Shown here: positions 1-8,176 of the stretch, one piece after another
Position numbering within the stretch: position 1 is the first letter of the stretch
How the letters are laid out: the number at the start of each line of letters is the position of its first letter
Assembly: GCA_016704145.1 (NCBI GenBank)
Contig: JADJAS010000002.1
Location: forward strand, 62,001 to 126,000
Direction: 5' to 3'
DNA: 64,000 nt
From: Rhodocyclaceae bacterium
Lineage (GTDB): Bacteria > Pseudomonadota > Gammaproteobacteria > Burkholderiales > Rhodocyclaceae
Notes under the pieces: model-generated
Databases searched by the model: none
What the model saw: the letters and a program-made list of their open reading frames with translations, nothing else
Told to the model about the DNA's origin: nothing
Program-made: the position numbers and the translations under genes

Positions 1-146
1 CGTGGTTCAACCATCATCGATTGCTTGAGCCCATCGGATATATTCCTCCCGCCGAAGCTGAGGCAAACTACTACCGCTGTCCAACCGAGCAGGCCGTTAC
101 CGCCTGACTCAATTCAAATGGCCTCCTCAAAACCCGGGGCGATTCA
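1..146 (+). mobile_element. 3' end of an IS3-family insertion sequence (truncated by window start)
   Basis: Bases 3-107 read as the C-terminus of an IS3-type OrfB transposase: WFNHHRLLEPIGYIPP, then AEAEANYY, ending in a stop at 105-107. This ending is characteristic of IS3-family (IS51/IS407-like) integrases. It is followed by a non-coding tail whose last bases, CCCGGGGCGATTCA (133-146), look like the right terminal inverted repeat of such elements (TGAATCGCCCCGGG in reverse). The rest of the element lies outside the window. The end falls about 74 bp before lysC, so the element may have replaced or altered the native lysC promoter. The family is recognised from the protein ending; the exact terminus is inferred. 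Confidence 0.72.
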
Positions 147-219
147 ACATGGTGTTCCAGCCGAAAGCGACGGAGCCGCTATAATCGGCCTGTTACAAAT
201 CGGTGGAGCAGTAAGGCAA

Positions 220-1461
220 ATGGCTTTGATCGTCCAGAAGTATGGCGGTACCTCGATGGGTTCGCCTGATCGTATCCGTGGCGTAGCCAAGCGCGTGGCC
301 AGGTGGCAAGCACAGGGACACCAACTGGTGGTCGTGGTTTCGGCGATGAGCGGCGAAACCAACCGGCTGATCGCCTTGGCCAAGGACGTTTCCGTCCAGC
401 CCGATCCCCGCGAGCTTGATGTCATGGTGTCCACGGGCGAACAGGTAACCATCGCGTTGTTGGCCATGGCGCTCAAAGACCTCGGGATCAAGGCCAAGAG
501 CTACACTGGCGGACAGGTGAGGGTATTGACCGACAGTACTTTCACCAAGGCGCGCATTATCGACATCGACGACAAGAATATTCGCCGCGATCTTGGCAAC
601 GACACAGTGGTCATTGTCGCTGGCTTTCAAGGGGTGGACGAGGCGGGCAACATCACCACGCTAGGCCGTGGAGGCTCCGATACCTCGGGTGTTGCCCTGG
701 CGGCATCGCTTCGGGCGGACGAGTGCCAGATTTACACTGATGTTGACGGCGTCTATACCACTGATCCCCGCATTGTCCCTGAAGCGCGCAAACTCGAGCG
801 TGTCACATTCGAGGAGATGCTGGAAATGGCCAGCCTCGGTTCGAAGGTGCTGCAGATACGCTCTGTTGAGTTCGCCGGCAAGTACAAGGTCAAATTGCGC
901 GTGCTGTCCAGTTTCGAGGAAGAGGGCCAGGAAACCGACGGCACGCTGATCACTTTCGAGGAAGATATCAAGATGGAACAGCCAATCATTTCCGGCATCG
1001 CTTTCAACCGCGACGAGGCCAAACTGACGGTACTCGGGGTTCCGGACCGTCCCGGTATCGCCTACCAGATACTCGGACCGATCGCCGATGCCAATATCGA
1101 TGTGGATGTCATCATCCAGAATGTAGGACACGATGGCACCACCGACTTTTCATTCACCGTGCCGCGCGGCGAGTTTGTCCGCGCGCGCAAGATCCTCGAC
1201 GAGCAGATTCGCCCTCATGTTGGCGCTCGGGCGGTCGAGGGTGACAATCACATCTGCAAGGTGTCGGCAGTCGGTGTCGGCATGCGTTCGCATCCCGGCG
1301 TTGCCAGCAAGATGTTTCGGGTGTTGGCCGAGGAAGGGATCAATATCCAGATGATTTCGACATCGGAAATCAAGATATCGGTGGTGGTTGACGAGAAGTA
1401 TCTGGAGTTGGCCGTGCGCGTGCTGCATCGTGCCTTCGGCCTCGATCAGGCCGTCGCCTGA
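220..1461 (+). CDS. lysC: Aspartate kinase
   Basis: Cytoplasmic enzyme phosphorylating L-aspartate, the first step of the lysine, threonine and methionine pathway. The 413-residue product starts MALIVQKYGGTS, the conserved kinase N-terminus with the catalytic Lys near residue 7. An amino-acid-kinase domain (about 1-240) is followed by two ACT domains (about 265-410) that normally bind the feedback inhibitors lysine/threonine. The length fits the single-chain betaproteobacterial type. The frame is open further upstream, but that part translates the insertion-sequence tail, so ATG 220 was chosen; the Shine-Dalgarno (GTAAGG) is weak. The gene is flanked by IS remnants on both sides. Confidence 0.95.
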   Translation: MALIVQKYGGTSMGSPDRIRGVAKRVARWQAQGHQLVVVVSAMSGETNRLIALAKDVSVQPDPRELDVMVSTGEQVTIALLAMALKDLGIKAKSYTGGQVRVLTDSTFTKARIIDIDDKNIRRDLGNDTVVIVAGFQGVDEAGNITTLGRGGSDTSGVALAASLRADECQIYTDVDGVYTTDPRIVPEARKLERVTFEEMLEMASLGSKVLQIRSVEFAGKYKVKLRVLSSFEEEGQETDGTLITFEEDIKMEQPIISGIAFNRDEAKLTVLGVPDRPGIAYQILGPIADANIDVDVIIQNVGHDGTTDFSFTVPRGEFVRARKILDEQIRPHVGARAVEGDNHICKVSAVGVGMRSHPGVASKMFRVLAEEGINIQMISTSEIKISVVVDEKYLELAVRVLHRAFGLDQAVA

Positions 1462-1490
1462 CAGTTTGACCCAGGGCAATCGCATGAACG

Positions 1491-2150
1491 TTACGCCAGT
1501 CCGAGGAGTTGGGCGCGGTAGGTGTCGGAAGTAGCGGCGATGAGTCGTCGGGCCTTGATACCGCCCTTGCGGGGATTGGGATCGAGGCGGATGAGGTTCA
1601 AGGTGATGTACTTCAAGACGGCGAGGTTGTGGGCGGAGTGACCGGTTCGGGCACGCATCTGGTCGTCGACGAAAGCCACATCCATGCACCAGTGCATGGC
1701 GGTTCTCGACGCTCCAGTGAGAACGGATTGCCTTCGCCAGGCGGGCGGCATCAGGCGCCAGGCTGCTCAGGTAGAAGCGGTCGCTCGATGCTGGTCTTGC
1801 CGTCAATGGCCACCACGGTATCCCCGCCCACAGCCGGGAGAATCGTGCCTACCCAACGCCGGAACGCCGCTTCGAATTCCATCGGATCGATCAAGCCGAA
1901 CAGCCGGCCGAAGGTGTCATGGGAGGGAATGCCGTTATCAAGCCGCAGGTAGCTGCGCAGCCAGTCGAGCTTCTCCTTTGCCCACCGCTCGATCTCGACG
2001 AAAGTGTCGGCGCCAACCAGCACAGCATTGACCGCCACCACCAGCAATTCAACCAGGCCGTGTTCGACCTTGCCCGCCTGCCTCGGGTCGCTGATCGATA
2101 CGAATACGTCCGCCAGGCGCAGTTTGCCTTCCGTCTCCGTGGGCTACCCC
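1491..2150 (-). pseudogene. ISAs1-family transposase remnant, internally deleted and frameshifted
   Basis: Read on the minus strand, the N-terminal part (about 2150-1760) contains DPRQAGKVEHGLVELLVVAV, then SHDTFGRLFGLIDP and AIDGKTS, typical of ISAs1/H-repeat transposases. Directly after AIDGKTS the sequence jumps, in another frame, to RFYLSSLAPDAARLAKAIRS, a block that belongs near the C-terminus, so the catalytic middle has been deleted. A second frame change leads to NLAVLKYITLNLIRLDP and the stop at 1491-1493. There is no ATG at the expected N-terminus; the frame is closed by a TAG just upstream. CAGGGC at 1472-1477 may be one element end; no matching partner end was found. Non-functional. 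Confidence 0.8.
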
Positions 2151-2447
2151 AAAAAGACAGAAAGCTACAGAATTCAAGCCCTTGTGAACAGCCCCTTGCA
2201 ACTGTTTGATCGTAAACAAATATTTCCGGCGTTCGCGACAACGTCATTCATGCGGTTGCCGTGAGCTCAGAGACCACTTCATTCGCGAGAAGAGCCTTTT
2301 GGATTAATATGCATAATTGCTTATTGATTGGCGCCACCTTTGGCTTGTCATCGGCCACCCGCCCGCGAGTTGTTATGGGGTGTGGCTCTCGTCCGCGCGG
2401 GTTGCGCCGATACGTGGAGTAAATTGCCACAATCGAGGAAACACTGA

Positions 2448-2960
2448 ATGTCCTTGCGAAAACGTGAACCCATCATGCGTGCAATTGAGGCTGGAGCAGC
2501 ACAGGAGTCGGCTGCCGCGGAGCACTTGGACCTGAGGCTATGGCTGAGGCTAATGGCAGTTCATAAATCCGTCAAGGACGAATTGGGACGGAGACTGTAT
2601 CAGGAGTTTTCGATGACGTTGCCGCGCTTCGATCTGATGTCCCATCTCAGCAGGCAACCCAAGGGTATGCGCATGGTCGAGCTTTCCAGGCGACTCATGG
2701 TTACCAATGGAAACATTACCGGCATTACGGATCGACTGGAGGAAGAGGGCATAGTGTTACGTTCTGTCGATCCCCAGAACCGTAGTGCAATCTTGATCAC
2801 TTTGACCGCCAAGGGAAAGAAGACCTTTTCCTCGGCGGCCAAAGTGCACGAGAAGCTGGTTTCAGAAATGTTTAACGGGCTCACCGAGAAGGAGAAAATT
2901 TTGCTTCTGGATTTGCTCAGCAAACAGAGAACCTCGCTGAAGAGCCTTCGGGCAGGTTGA
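2448..2960 (+). CDS. MarR-family transcriptional regulator
   Basis: A 170-residue winged-helix regulator of the MarR type. The middle (about 65-125) holds the helix-turn-helix and wing: MVELSRRLMVTNGNITGITD followed by RLEEEGIVLRSVDPQNRSA, the usual D-x-R-S wing pattern; flanking helices form the dimer interface. The ATG was chosen because GAGGAAA lies at good spacing upstream; an internal ATG nine codons in is a weaker alternative. It converges tail to tail with the ferredoxin gene, only three bases apart. MarR proteins usually repress neighbouring catabolic operons in response to aromatic acids or their CoA esters, so control of the fdx-korBA operon is a reasonable inference but not shown. 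Confidence 0.88.
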   Translation: MSLRKREPIMRAIEAGAAQESAAAEHLDLRLWLRLMAVHKSVKDELGRRLYQEFSMTLPRFDLMSHLSRQPKGMRMVELSRRLMVTNGNITGITDRLEEEGIVLRSVDPQNRSAILITLTAKGKKTFSSAAKVHEKLVSEMFNGLTEKEKILLLDLLSKQRTSLKSLRAG

Positions 2961-2963
2961 ACA

Positions 2964-3230
2964 CTACGTACCTTTGCTTGCGGCGGCAGCCTTGATGGTG
3001 TCGGCCTTTGCTTGGAGTTCACCCCTGGACTCGACCCGGTCCGGATTGACCACGATGCACTCCACCGGACAGATATCGATGCACTGTGACTCGTCATAGT
3101 GTCCAATGCATTCCGTGCACTTGTTCGGATCGATCACGAAGATTCCGTCTCCCGGCGAGATGGCTTCGTTCGGGCACTCGGGCATGCAGACAGTGCAATT
3201 GACGCAATTGCCATTGATCATCAACGCCAT
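2964..3230 (-). CDS. 2[4Fe-4S] ferredoxin, Alvin type
   Basis: An 88-residue low-potential electron carrier. Cluster I ligands are C9, C12, C15 and C19 (CVNCTVCMPECP). Cluster II ligands are C38, C41, C50 and C54, with the extended loop between the second and third Cys, an additional Cys at 58 and a C-terminal helix, all typical of the Allochromatium/Thauera class of very negative-potential ferredoxins. A GAGGGA Shine-Dalgarno precedes ATG 3230; the longer open frame upstream overlaps korB and was rejected. It lies 25 bp behind korB and is most likely the electron acceptor of the KorAB enzyme. In Thauera-type anaerobes such a ferredoxin feeds benzoyl-CoA reductase; no reductase gene is present in this window. 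Confidence 0.93.
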   Translation of the reverse strand: MALMINGNCVNCTVCMPECPNEAISPGDGIFVIDPNKCTECIGHYDESQCIDICPVECIVVNPDRVESRGELQAKADTIKAAAASKGT

Positions 3231-3255
3231 TCTCGTATCCCTCGCAGTACGTTGT

Positions 3256-4290
3256 TCAAATTGCCTCTTCAATAACCCAGGTTTCGCCGCTATTGAGCAA
3301 GGCACCAAGGTCGCCAACGCCCTTGACGCCGTGTGCTTCCTCGCGCAATCGGGCGTTGAGCGCATCATGGGTTGGTGCCTCGATCGCCCGCAGCACGCCG
3401 AATGGAATCGGGAAGTCGGGCAGTTCCAACTGAGCCAGCAACATCGCCAAGGTAGCGTGGGGTCCCCTTTCATCGTGGAGGACGAGGTCGGCCTCCGTGA
3501 TGCCCTCGCCGCCGAGTGTCACCGGTTCCAGTTCAAGACCGCGCAGGCGTAATCCCTTGGTGCGCTCCTTCCCGTACAGTAATGGCTTGCCGTGTTCGAG
3601 CATCAACCGCGTGTCGTGGCGCGTCGCTTTCTCGGTGACGGCAGCGTAGGCGCCATCGTTGAATACCGCGCAGTTTTGAAGCACCTCGACAAATGCCGTG
3701 CCTTTGTGCGCTGCGGCACGTTCCAACACGTGGCCCATGTGCGCCAAGTCGTTATCGACCGTTCGCGCGACGAAGGTCGCGCCGGCGCCCAAGGCCACCG
3801 ATGCCGGCATAAATGGCCTGTCTATGCTCCCGAGAGGCGTGCTCTTGGTTTTCTTGCCTTGCTCCGATGTTGGCGAGTACTGGCCCTTGGTCAGTCCGTA
3901 AATCCGGTTGTTGAGCAAAATGATCTTGAGATCGACGTTGCGCCGCATGGCATGAATGAAGTGATTGCCGCCGATGGCCAAGGCGTCGCCATCCCCGGTC
4001 ACCACCCATACCGAAAGGTCCGGTCGCGCAAGTTTCAATCCGCTGGCGATCGCCGGCGCCCGGCCATGAATGCTGTGCATGCCATAGGTGTTGAGATAGT
4101 ACGGGAAGCGACTGGAACAGCCGATGCCGGAGATGAAGGCGAAGTTCTCCCGTCGGATGCCCAGCGTGGCCAGCGTTTTCTGCACCATGCTCAGGATCAT
4201 GTAATCCCCGCACCCGGGGCACCAGCGCACTTCCTGGTCGGACTCGAAATCCCGTTTCGTTAGCGCCACTGCTTCAGGCATGTGACTCAT
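3256..4290 (-). CDS. korB: 2-oxoacid (2-oxoglutarate):ferredoxin oxidoreductase, beta subunit
   Basis: The 344-residue TPP-binding subunit. The N-terminal WCPGCGDY motif (about 26-33) binds or borders the Fe-S centre. The thiamine diphosphate fold shows VTGDGDALAIGGNHFIHAMR followed by NNRIYGLTKGQYSPTS, the Mg/TPP motif of KorB/PorB proteins. GAGGA precedes ATG 4290, 10 bp after the korA stop, so the two are translated together. The enzyme decarboxylates a 2-oxoacid (2-oxoglutarate is usual for this clade) to an acyl-CoA and reduces ferredoxin. The C-terminal ~100 residues are less typical and do not reveal the substrate. Symbol by family resemblance. Confidence 0.9.
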   Translation of the reverse strand: MSHMPEAVALTKRDFESDQEVRWCPGCGDYMILSMVQKTLATLGIRRENFAFISGIGCSSRFPYYLNTYGMHSIHGRAPAIASGLKLARPDLSVWVVTGDGDALAIGGNHFIHAMRRNVDLKIILLNNRIYGLTKGQYSPTSEQGKKTKSTPLGSIDRPFMPASVALGAGATFVARTVDNDLAHMGHVLERAAAHKGTAFVEVLQNCAVFNDGAYAAVTEKATRHDTRLMLEHGKPLLYGKERTKGLRLRGLELEPVTLGGEGITEADLVLHDERGPHATLAMLLAQLELPDFPIPFGVLRAIEAPTHDALNARLREEAHGVKGVGDLGALLNSGETWVIEEAI

Positions 4291-4300
4291 TTGTATGTCC

Positions 4301-6163
4301 TCAGCACAATTCGATGATTCGGTCATAAATTTCCGAGACCTTGAATGGTCGGCCTTGAACCTTGGACAGAAGCGCGAAGTCCCGCAGATAACGTTCTCGC
4401 AGCATCTTGCGTAGTTGCCCGCCATTCAGTTCCGGGATCAGAATTGTCTTGTAGCGATCGATGATGTCGCCCAGATCGGCCGGCAACGGATTCAGGTGGC
4501 GCAGATGGACGTGGGCCACGGACTTGCCGAGCGTGGTGGCTTGTTCGCGTGCCTGAGCGATGGCACCGTGCGTGCTGCCCCAACCGATGATCAGTAGATC
4601 GCCGCTCGTCGGGCCATCGACCCGCAGGGGCGGAATGCCGTTGGCGATTCCTTCGACTTTGGTTGCCCGCACCTCGACCATGCGCTGATGGTTGACCGGG
4701 TTGTGCGAAATTGCCCCGCTGAGGAAATCCTTTTCCAAGCCGCCAATCCGATGTTCCATTCCGGGAGTACCGGGCCGCACCCATGGCCGTGCGAGATTGG
4801 CGTTCCGCGCATACGGTTGAAAGCCCTCGGGATCGGTGCGATAACTCACCTCGAGTTTGGGCAAGCTTCCGATATCCGGTATCCGCCATGGCTCACTCGC
4901 GTTGGCGATGCCTCCATCCGAAAGAAGAATGACCGGCGTCATGTACTCGACGGCGATGCGAAAGGCTTCCATGGCGCAATCGAAGCAATCGGCAGGGGTC
5001 GAGGCGGCAATCACCGGGATTGGACATTCACCGTTGCGACCGTAAACCGCTTGCAGCAAGTCGGCCTGCTCGATCTTGGTGGGCAGTCCGGTGGATGGCC
5101 CCCCACGCTGGACGTTCACGATGACCAGCGGTAGTTCGAGCATTACCGCCAAACCCAGTGCCTCCGTTTTTAGCGCCATGCCTGGACCAGAAGTGGTCGT
5201 CAGCGCCAGTGATCCGCCGTAGGCGGCGCCGATGCAAGAGCAGATCGCCGCGATCTCATCCTCGGCCTGGAAGGTCGAGACATTGAAATGCCTCAGTGCC
5301 GACAACTCGTGCAGGATGTCGGTGGCGGGGGTTATCGGATAGGAACCGAGAAACAGCGGAACGCGGGACAGTTCGGCGGCGGCCACGAAGCCGAACGCGA
5401 GTGCGCTGTTGCCGGTCAGGCTACGGTAGGTTCCCGGTGTCGCCGGACGCGCGCGGACACGATAAGCGACCTCGAATGGCTCGGTCGCTTCGCCATATGC
5501 GTGGCCAGCACGCAAGGCCAGCACGTTGGCCTCGCCAAGGGTTGGCTTCTTTGCGAACTTCTTCCGCACGTTGGCGATTTCCCGATCGATCGGCCGGCCA
5601 TAGAGGAAGAGCACGAGCCCAAGGGCGAAGTAGTTCTTGCAGCGGCCGGAATCTTTCTTCGATAGTCCGGTGTCACTCAATGCATTTTCGGTCAACTGGG
5701 TGATATCGACGCCAATGAAGCGGCGACCGTCCAGTGTTCCGTCGGTCAGGGGGTCGCTCGCATAGCCCGCCTTGGCCAGGTTTGCCTCGGTGAACGCGCC
5801 GGTATTAACGATGAGCAAACCCTCGCGCTTCACATCGGCGTGATTCACCTTCAGCGCCGCTGGATTCATCGCCACCAGCACATCGAGTTCATCGCCGGAC
5901 GTGCGCACCGGGTTTGACGAATACTGGATCTGGTAGCCCGAGACGCCGAATAGCGAACCGGCCGGGGCGCGAATTTCGGAAGGAAAGTCCGGATGCGTGG
6001 AGAAGTCGTGTCCGGCGACCGCCACCGCGTGCGCAAACTCCGTTCCGGTCAGTTGCATGCCGTCGCCAGAATCGCCGGCGAAACGAATCACAACAGCATC
6101 GATCTCCTCGATTCGCCTTGGCGCTTGGCGTACTTCTGACGCTAAACCCGATTGGACGTTCAT
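4301..6163 (-). CDS. korA: 2-oxoacid (2-oxoglutarate):ferredoxin oxidoreductase, fused gamma-alpha subunit
   Basis: A 620-residue protein with the gamma domain (about 25-210, starting VIRFAGDSGDGMQLTGTEFA) fused in front of the alpha pyrimidine-binding domain (about 225-480, with GNSALAFGFVAAAELSRVPL and FLGSYPITPATDILHELS) and a C-terminal transketolase-like domain ending near residue 620. This gamma-alpha fusion is standard for KorA of Thauera, Magnetospirillum and related bacteria. It is the first gene of the korA-korB-fdx operon. Together with the ferredoxin it would provide low-potential electrons while oxidising 2-oxoglutarate to succinyl-CoA, the role described for aromatic-degrading denitrifiers. 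Substrate not provable from sequence alone. Confidence 0.92.
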   Translation of the reverse strand: MNVQSGLASEVRQAPRRIEEIDAVVIRFAGDSGDGMQLTGTEFAHAVAVAGHDFSTHPDFPSEIRAPAGSLFGVSGYQIQYSSNPVRTSGDELDVLVAMNPAALKVNHADVKREGLLIVNTGAFTEANLAKAGYASDPLTDGTLDGRRFIGVDITQLTENALSDTGLSKKDSGRCKNYFALGLVLFLYGRPIDREIANVRKKFAKKPTLGEANVLALRAGHAYGEATEPFEVAYRVRARPATPGTYRSLTGNSALAFGFVAAAELSRVPLFLGSYPITPATDILHELSALRHFNVSTFQAEDEIAAICSCIGAAYGGSLALTTTSGPGMALKTEALGLAVMLELPLVIVNVQRGGPSTGLPTKIEQADLLQAVYGRNGECPIPVIAASTPADCFDCAMEAFRIAVEYMTPVILLSDGGIANASEPWRIPDIGSLPKLEVSYRTDPEGFQPYARNANLARPWVRPGTPGMEHRIGGLEKDFLSGAISHNPVNHQRMVEVRATKVEGIANGIPPLRVDGPTSGDLLIIGWGSTHGAIAQAREQATTLGKSVAHVHLRHLNPLPADLGDIIDRYKTILIPELNGGQLRKMLRERYLRDFALLSKVQGRPFKVSEIYDRIIELC

Positions 6164-6211
6164 GCTGGCCGCACCTCCATGTCGTGCCGCGAAGCGTATC
6201 GCTACGACAGT

Positions 6212-6246
6212 AGTTTATATATCAAGTCTTCGTATGTCAATACATA
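6212..6246 (-). promoter_or_regulatory. Probable korA promoter with overlapping inverted repeat
   Basis: On the minus strand a perfect -35 TTGACA (6240-6235) is followed by an AT-rich -10 region, TATAAA at 15 bp or TAAACT at 17 bp spacing. A perfect 5-bp inverted repeat, TATGT-CAAT-ACATA on the plus strand (6233-6246), covers the -35 box, a position suited to repression by a small dimeric regulator such as the nearby MarR protein. The 306-bp gap between korA and the UbiD-family gene holds no other gene that I can see. Confidence 0.55.
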
Positions 6247-6469
6247 ATGTCGATGGATGGCAACGTGCGTTTCAAGTGGTGTTGCATCGGACAAAAGGAT
6301 TGCGCCCCGCGCAGCGCATCGTGATTCGCCAGTGAAACTTCTGCTTTCCAGAGCAGCGGGGCGGATGACGAAAGTTCAAGGAAAGCCCATTTTGTTTGGT
6401 ACATTGCCCGACGATTCTTGCCTGGTGGCGATATGAAGCGCCGCCATTCAAACTTCGGGAGCAAACATC

Positions 6470-7906
6470 ATGGCGTTGAAAACCAAGAATGCATCAGCCA
6501 CATCGTCACCCGCGCAAGCCAGGCGACTGATCGATCTCGGCGCCTGCGTCGACTTTCTCGATCGGGCGGGCCAGTTGCGCCGGGTCAAGACCGAAGTGGA
6601 CGGCCGCTTCGAACTGGCCGGCATCGCCAAGCGGCTGGAAGGCGGCAAGCCGGTGTTGTTCGAGCGGGTCAAGGGCAGCGAATATCCCGTGGTCACCGGC
6701 CTGCTGTGGAACCGCGACATCGTCGGCCAGTTGTTCGGGCTGCCCAAGGACGAGGTACCGTTTGCCATCGCCAGGGCCATTGCCGGCTGGCAGAAGAATC
6801 CCGCGGCGCTGGCCGGCCGCCTGCTCAAGCGCGCCCCGGCCAACGAGGTCGTCGAAAGCGGCGTGAACCTCGCCGGCCTGCCCATCCCGGTACATGCCAT
6901 CAAGGATGGCGGCCGTTACCTCGACGCCGCCCTGGTGGTCGCGCGCAACCCGCTGACCGGTGCGCCCAACGTCTCGATTCACCGCATGATGGTGACGCGC
7001 AAGAATCGCCTCACCTTCCTCATCGATCCGGGCCGGCATCTCGGCGAATACGTCGAGATCATGGAGAAACGCAACGAGCCGTTGCCGGTGACCATCAACG
7101 TCGGTGTCGGCCTGGCGCCCTGGATCGCCGCCGCGTTGCCGCGCCTGGGCGACTTCAAGAACGTGGTGGCCCATCACCTGGCGGGCCGCGCCATCGACTT
7201 CGTCGAGGCGCGGACGGTGGATGTTCCCGCCTATGCCGATGCCCAGTTCGTCATCGAGGCCGAGATTCTTCCCGGCCTGCGCGAGACCGAGGCGCCCTTC
7301 GCCGAGGTGACCGGCTACTACGGCGAGCGCGACCAGCGCTGGGTGATGAAGGTCAAGGCCATCACCCGTCGCGCCCAGCCGATGTTCCATACCGTGCTAT
7401 CGGGCATGGAAGTCTGGAACGCGGTGGGCTTCACCGCCGAGGCGGCGATCTTTCACGCCGTCAAGCGTGAAGTACCGGAACTGGTCGCCGTTTATCTGCC
7501 GCACGGCGGCTGCGGTTTCTACGAAGCGGTGGTCCAGGTGAGGAACACCCGCGCCGACGTCGGCAAGGATGCCATCCGCGCCACCTTCAAGGCATTCCGG
7601 CCGCTGCAACGCGTGGTGGTCGTCGATACCGACGTGGACCTGAGGAACGCGGTCGATGTCGACTGGGCGATCACGACGCGCTTCGATCCCGAGCGCGACA
7701 TGGTCGTGCTGCCGCGCGAGGAAGGCCACATCCTGAATCCCCTGGTCACCCTCAATCCGGATGGCAAGGGCGGCACCATCACCAAGCTCGGCATGGATGC
7801 CCTGGTGCCTTTCGGCGCCCCCAGGATGCGCTTCGAGCGGGTCAAGTTCCGCGACGTCGACCTTTCCCGCCACGAAATCGTCGATTCCGTACCGCGCCGG
7901 CGCTGA
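6470..7906 (+). CDS. UbiD-family (prenylated-FMN-dependent) decarboxylase
   Basis: A 478-residue UbiD-type (de)carboxylase, normal family length. The prFMN/metal-binding core is visible as GAPNVSIHRMMVTRK and the R...E...E catalytic set: Arg in the LTFLIDPGRH region and Glu residues in FVIEAEILPG and ETEAPFAEVTGYYG. The C-terminal domain contains NPLVTLNPDGKGGTITKLGM. GGGAG precedes the ATG. Family members decarboxylate or carboxylate aromatic and alpha,beta-unsaturated acids using a cofactor made by a UbiX-type prenyltransferase, which is not in the window. It is divergent from korA and could belong to the same aromatic-related locus, but ubiquinone biosynthesis is an alternative. The stop is followed immediately by a lexA relic, so the 3' end may be a rearrangement point. 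Confidence 0.85.
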   Translation: MALKTKNASATSSPAQARRLIDLGACVDFLDRAGQLRRVKTEVDGRFELAGIAKRLEGGKPVLFERVKGSEYPVVTGLLWNRDIVGQLFGLPKDEVPFAIARAIAGWQKNPAALAGRLLKRAPANEVVESGVNLAGLPIPVHAIKDGGRYLDAALVVARNPLTGAPNVSIHRMMVTRKNRLTFLIDPGRHLGEYVEIMEKRNEPLPVTINVGVGLAPWIAAALPRLGDFKNVVAHHLAGRAIDFVEARTVDVPAYADAQFVIEAEILPGLRETEAPFAEVTGYYGERDQRWVMKVKAITRRAQPMFHTVLSGMEVWNAVGFTAEAAIFHAVKREVPELVAVYLPHGGCGFYEAVVQVRNTRADVGKDAIRATFKAFRPLQRVVVVDTDVDLRNAVDVDWAITTRFDPERDMVVLPREEGHILNPLVTLNPDGKGGTITKLGMDALVPFGAPRMRFERVKFRDVDLSRHEIVDSVPRRR

Positions 7907-8074
7907 GGAAGAATCCGCCGCGCACCGAGATCTGCAGCGCGTTTGGTTTCGCCTCGCCCAATGCGGCGGAAGATTACCTGCGGGCCCTGGCCAGGAAGGG
8001 TGTCATCATCCTCGAACCCGGCTCGGCGCGCGGCAACAGCATGGTCGATGCCGGCATCCTCGACGGCGACCTGC
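7903..8074 (+). pseudogene. lexA remnant with internal deletion
   Basis: In the frame of base 7912 the DNA reads NPPRTEICSAFGFASPNAAE, then DYLRALARKGVIILEPGSARG, which is the winged-helix end of a betaproteobacterial LexA repressor. It then passes directly into NSMVDAGILDGDLLV, the segment around the catalytic serine (GMSMRDAGILDGDLL in intact LexA). The roughly 40-50 residues that normally separate these blocks, including the cleavage site, are missing, as are the first ~25 residues and the C-terminus. No start codon or ribosome site serves the frame. It begins at the stop of the UbiD-family gene. Fragment identity is convincing; function as LexA is not possible. Confidence 0.75.
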
Positions 8075-8176
8075 TGGTATCTCCACGGCTGGTTCGCCTG
8101 AGGAGTAAGCAACGAACATCGATGATCAAGCTTGCGCCTCGACCATGGGCTCCTTCATCCTTCCGGGAACGAGGCC

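Noticed and set aside
25..219. N-terminal extension of lysC
   Set aside because: It translates the non-coding tail of the IS3-family element; the conserved kinase N-terminus begins at base 220.
2302..2326. AT-rich palindrome around TATGCATA upstream of the MarR gene as an autoregulatory operator
   Set aside because: Only the central 8 bp are symmetric and there is no similarity to the inverted repeat at korA.
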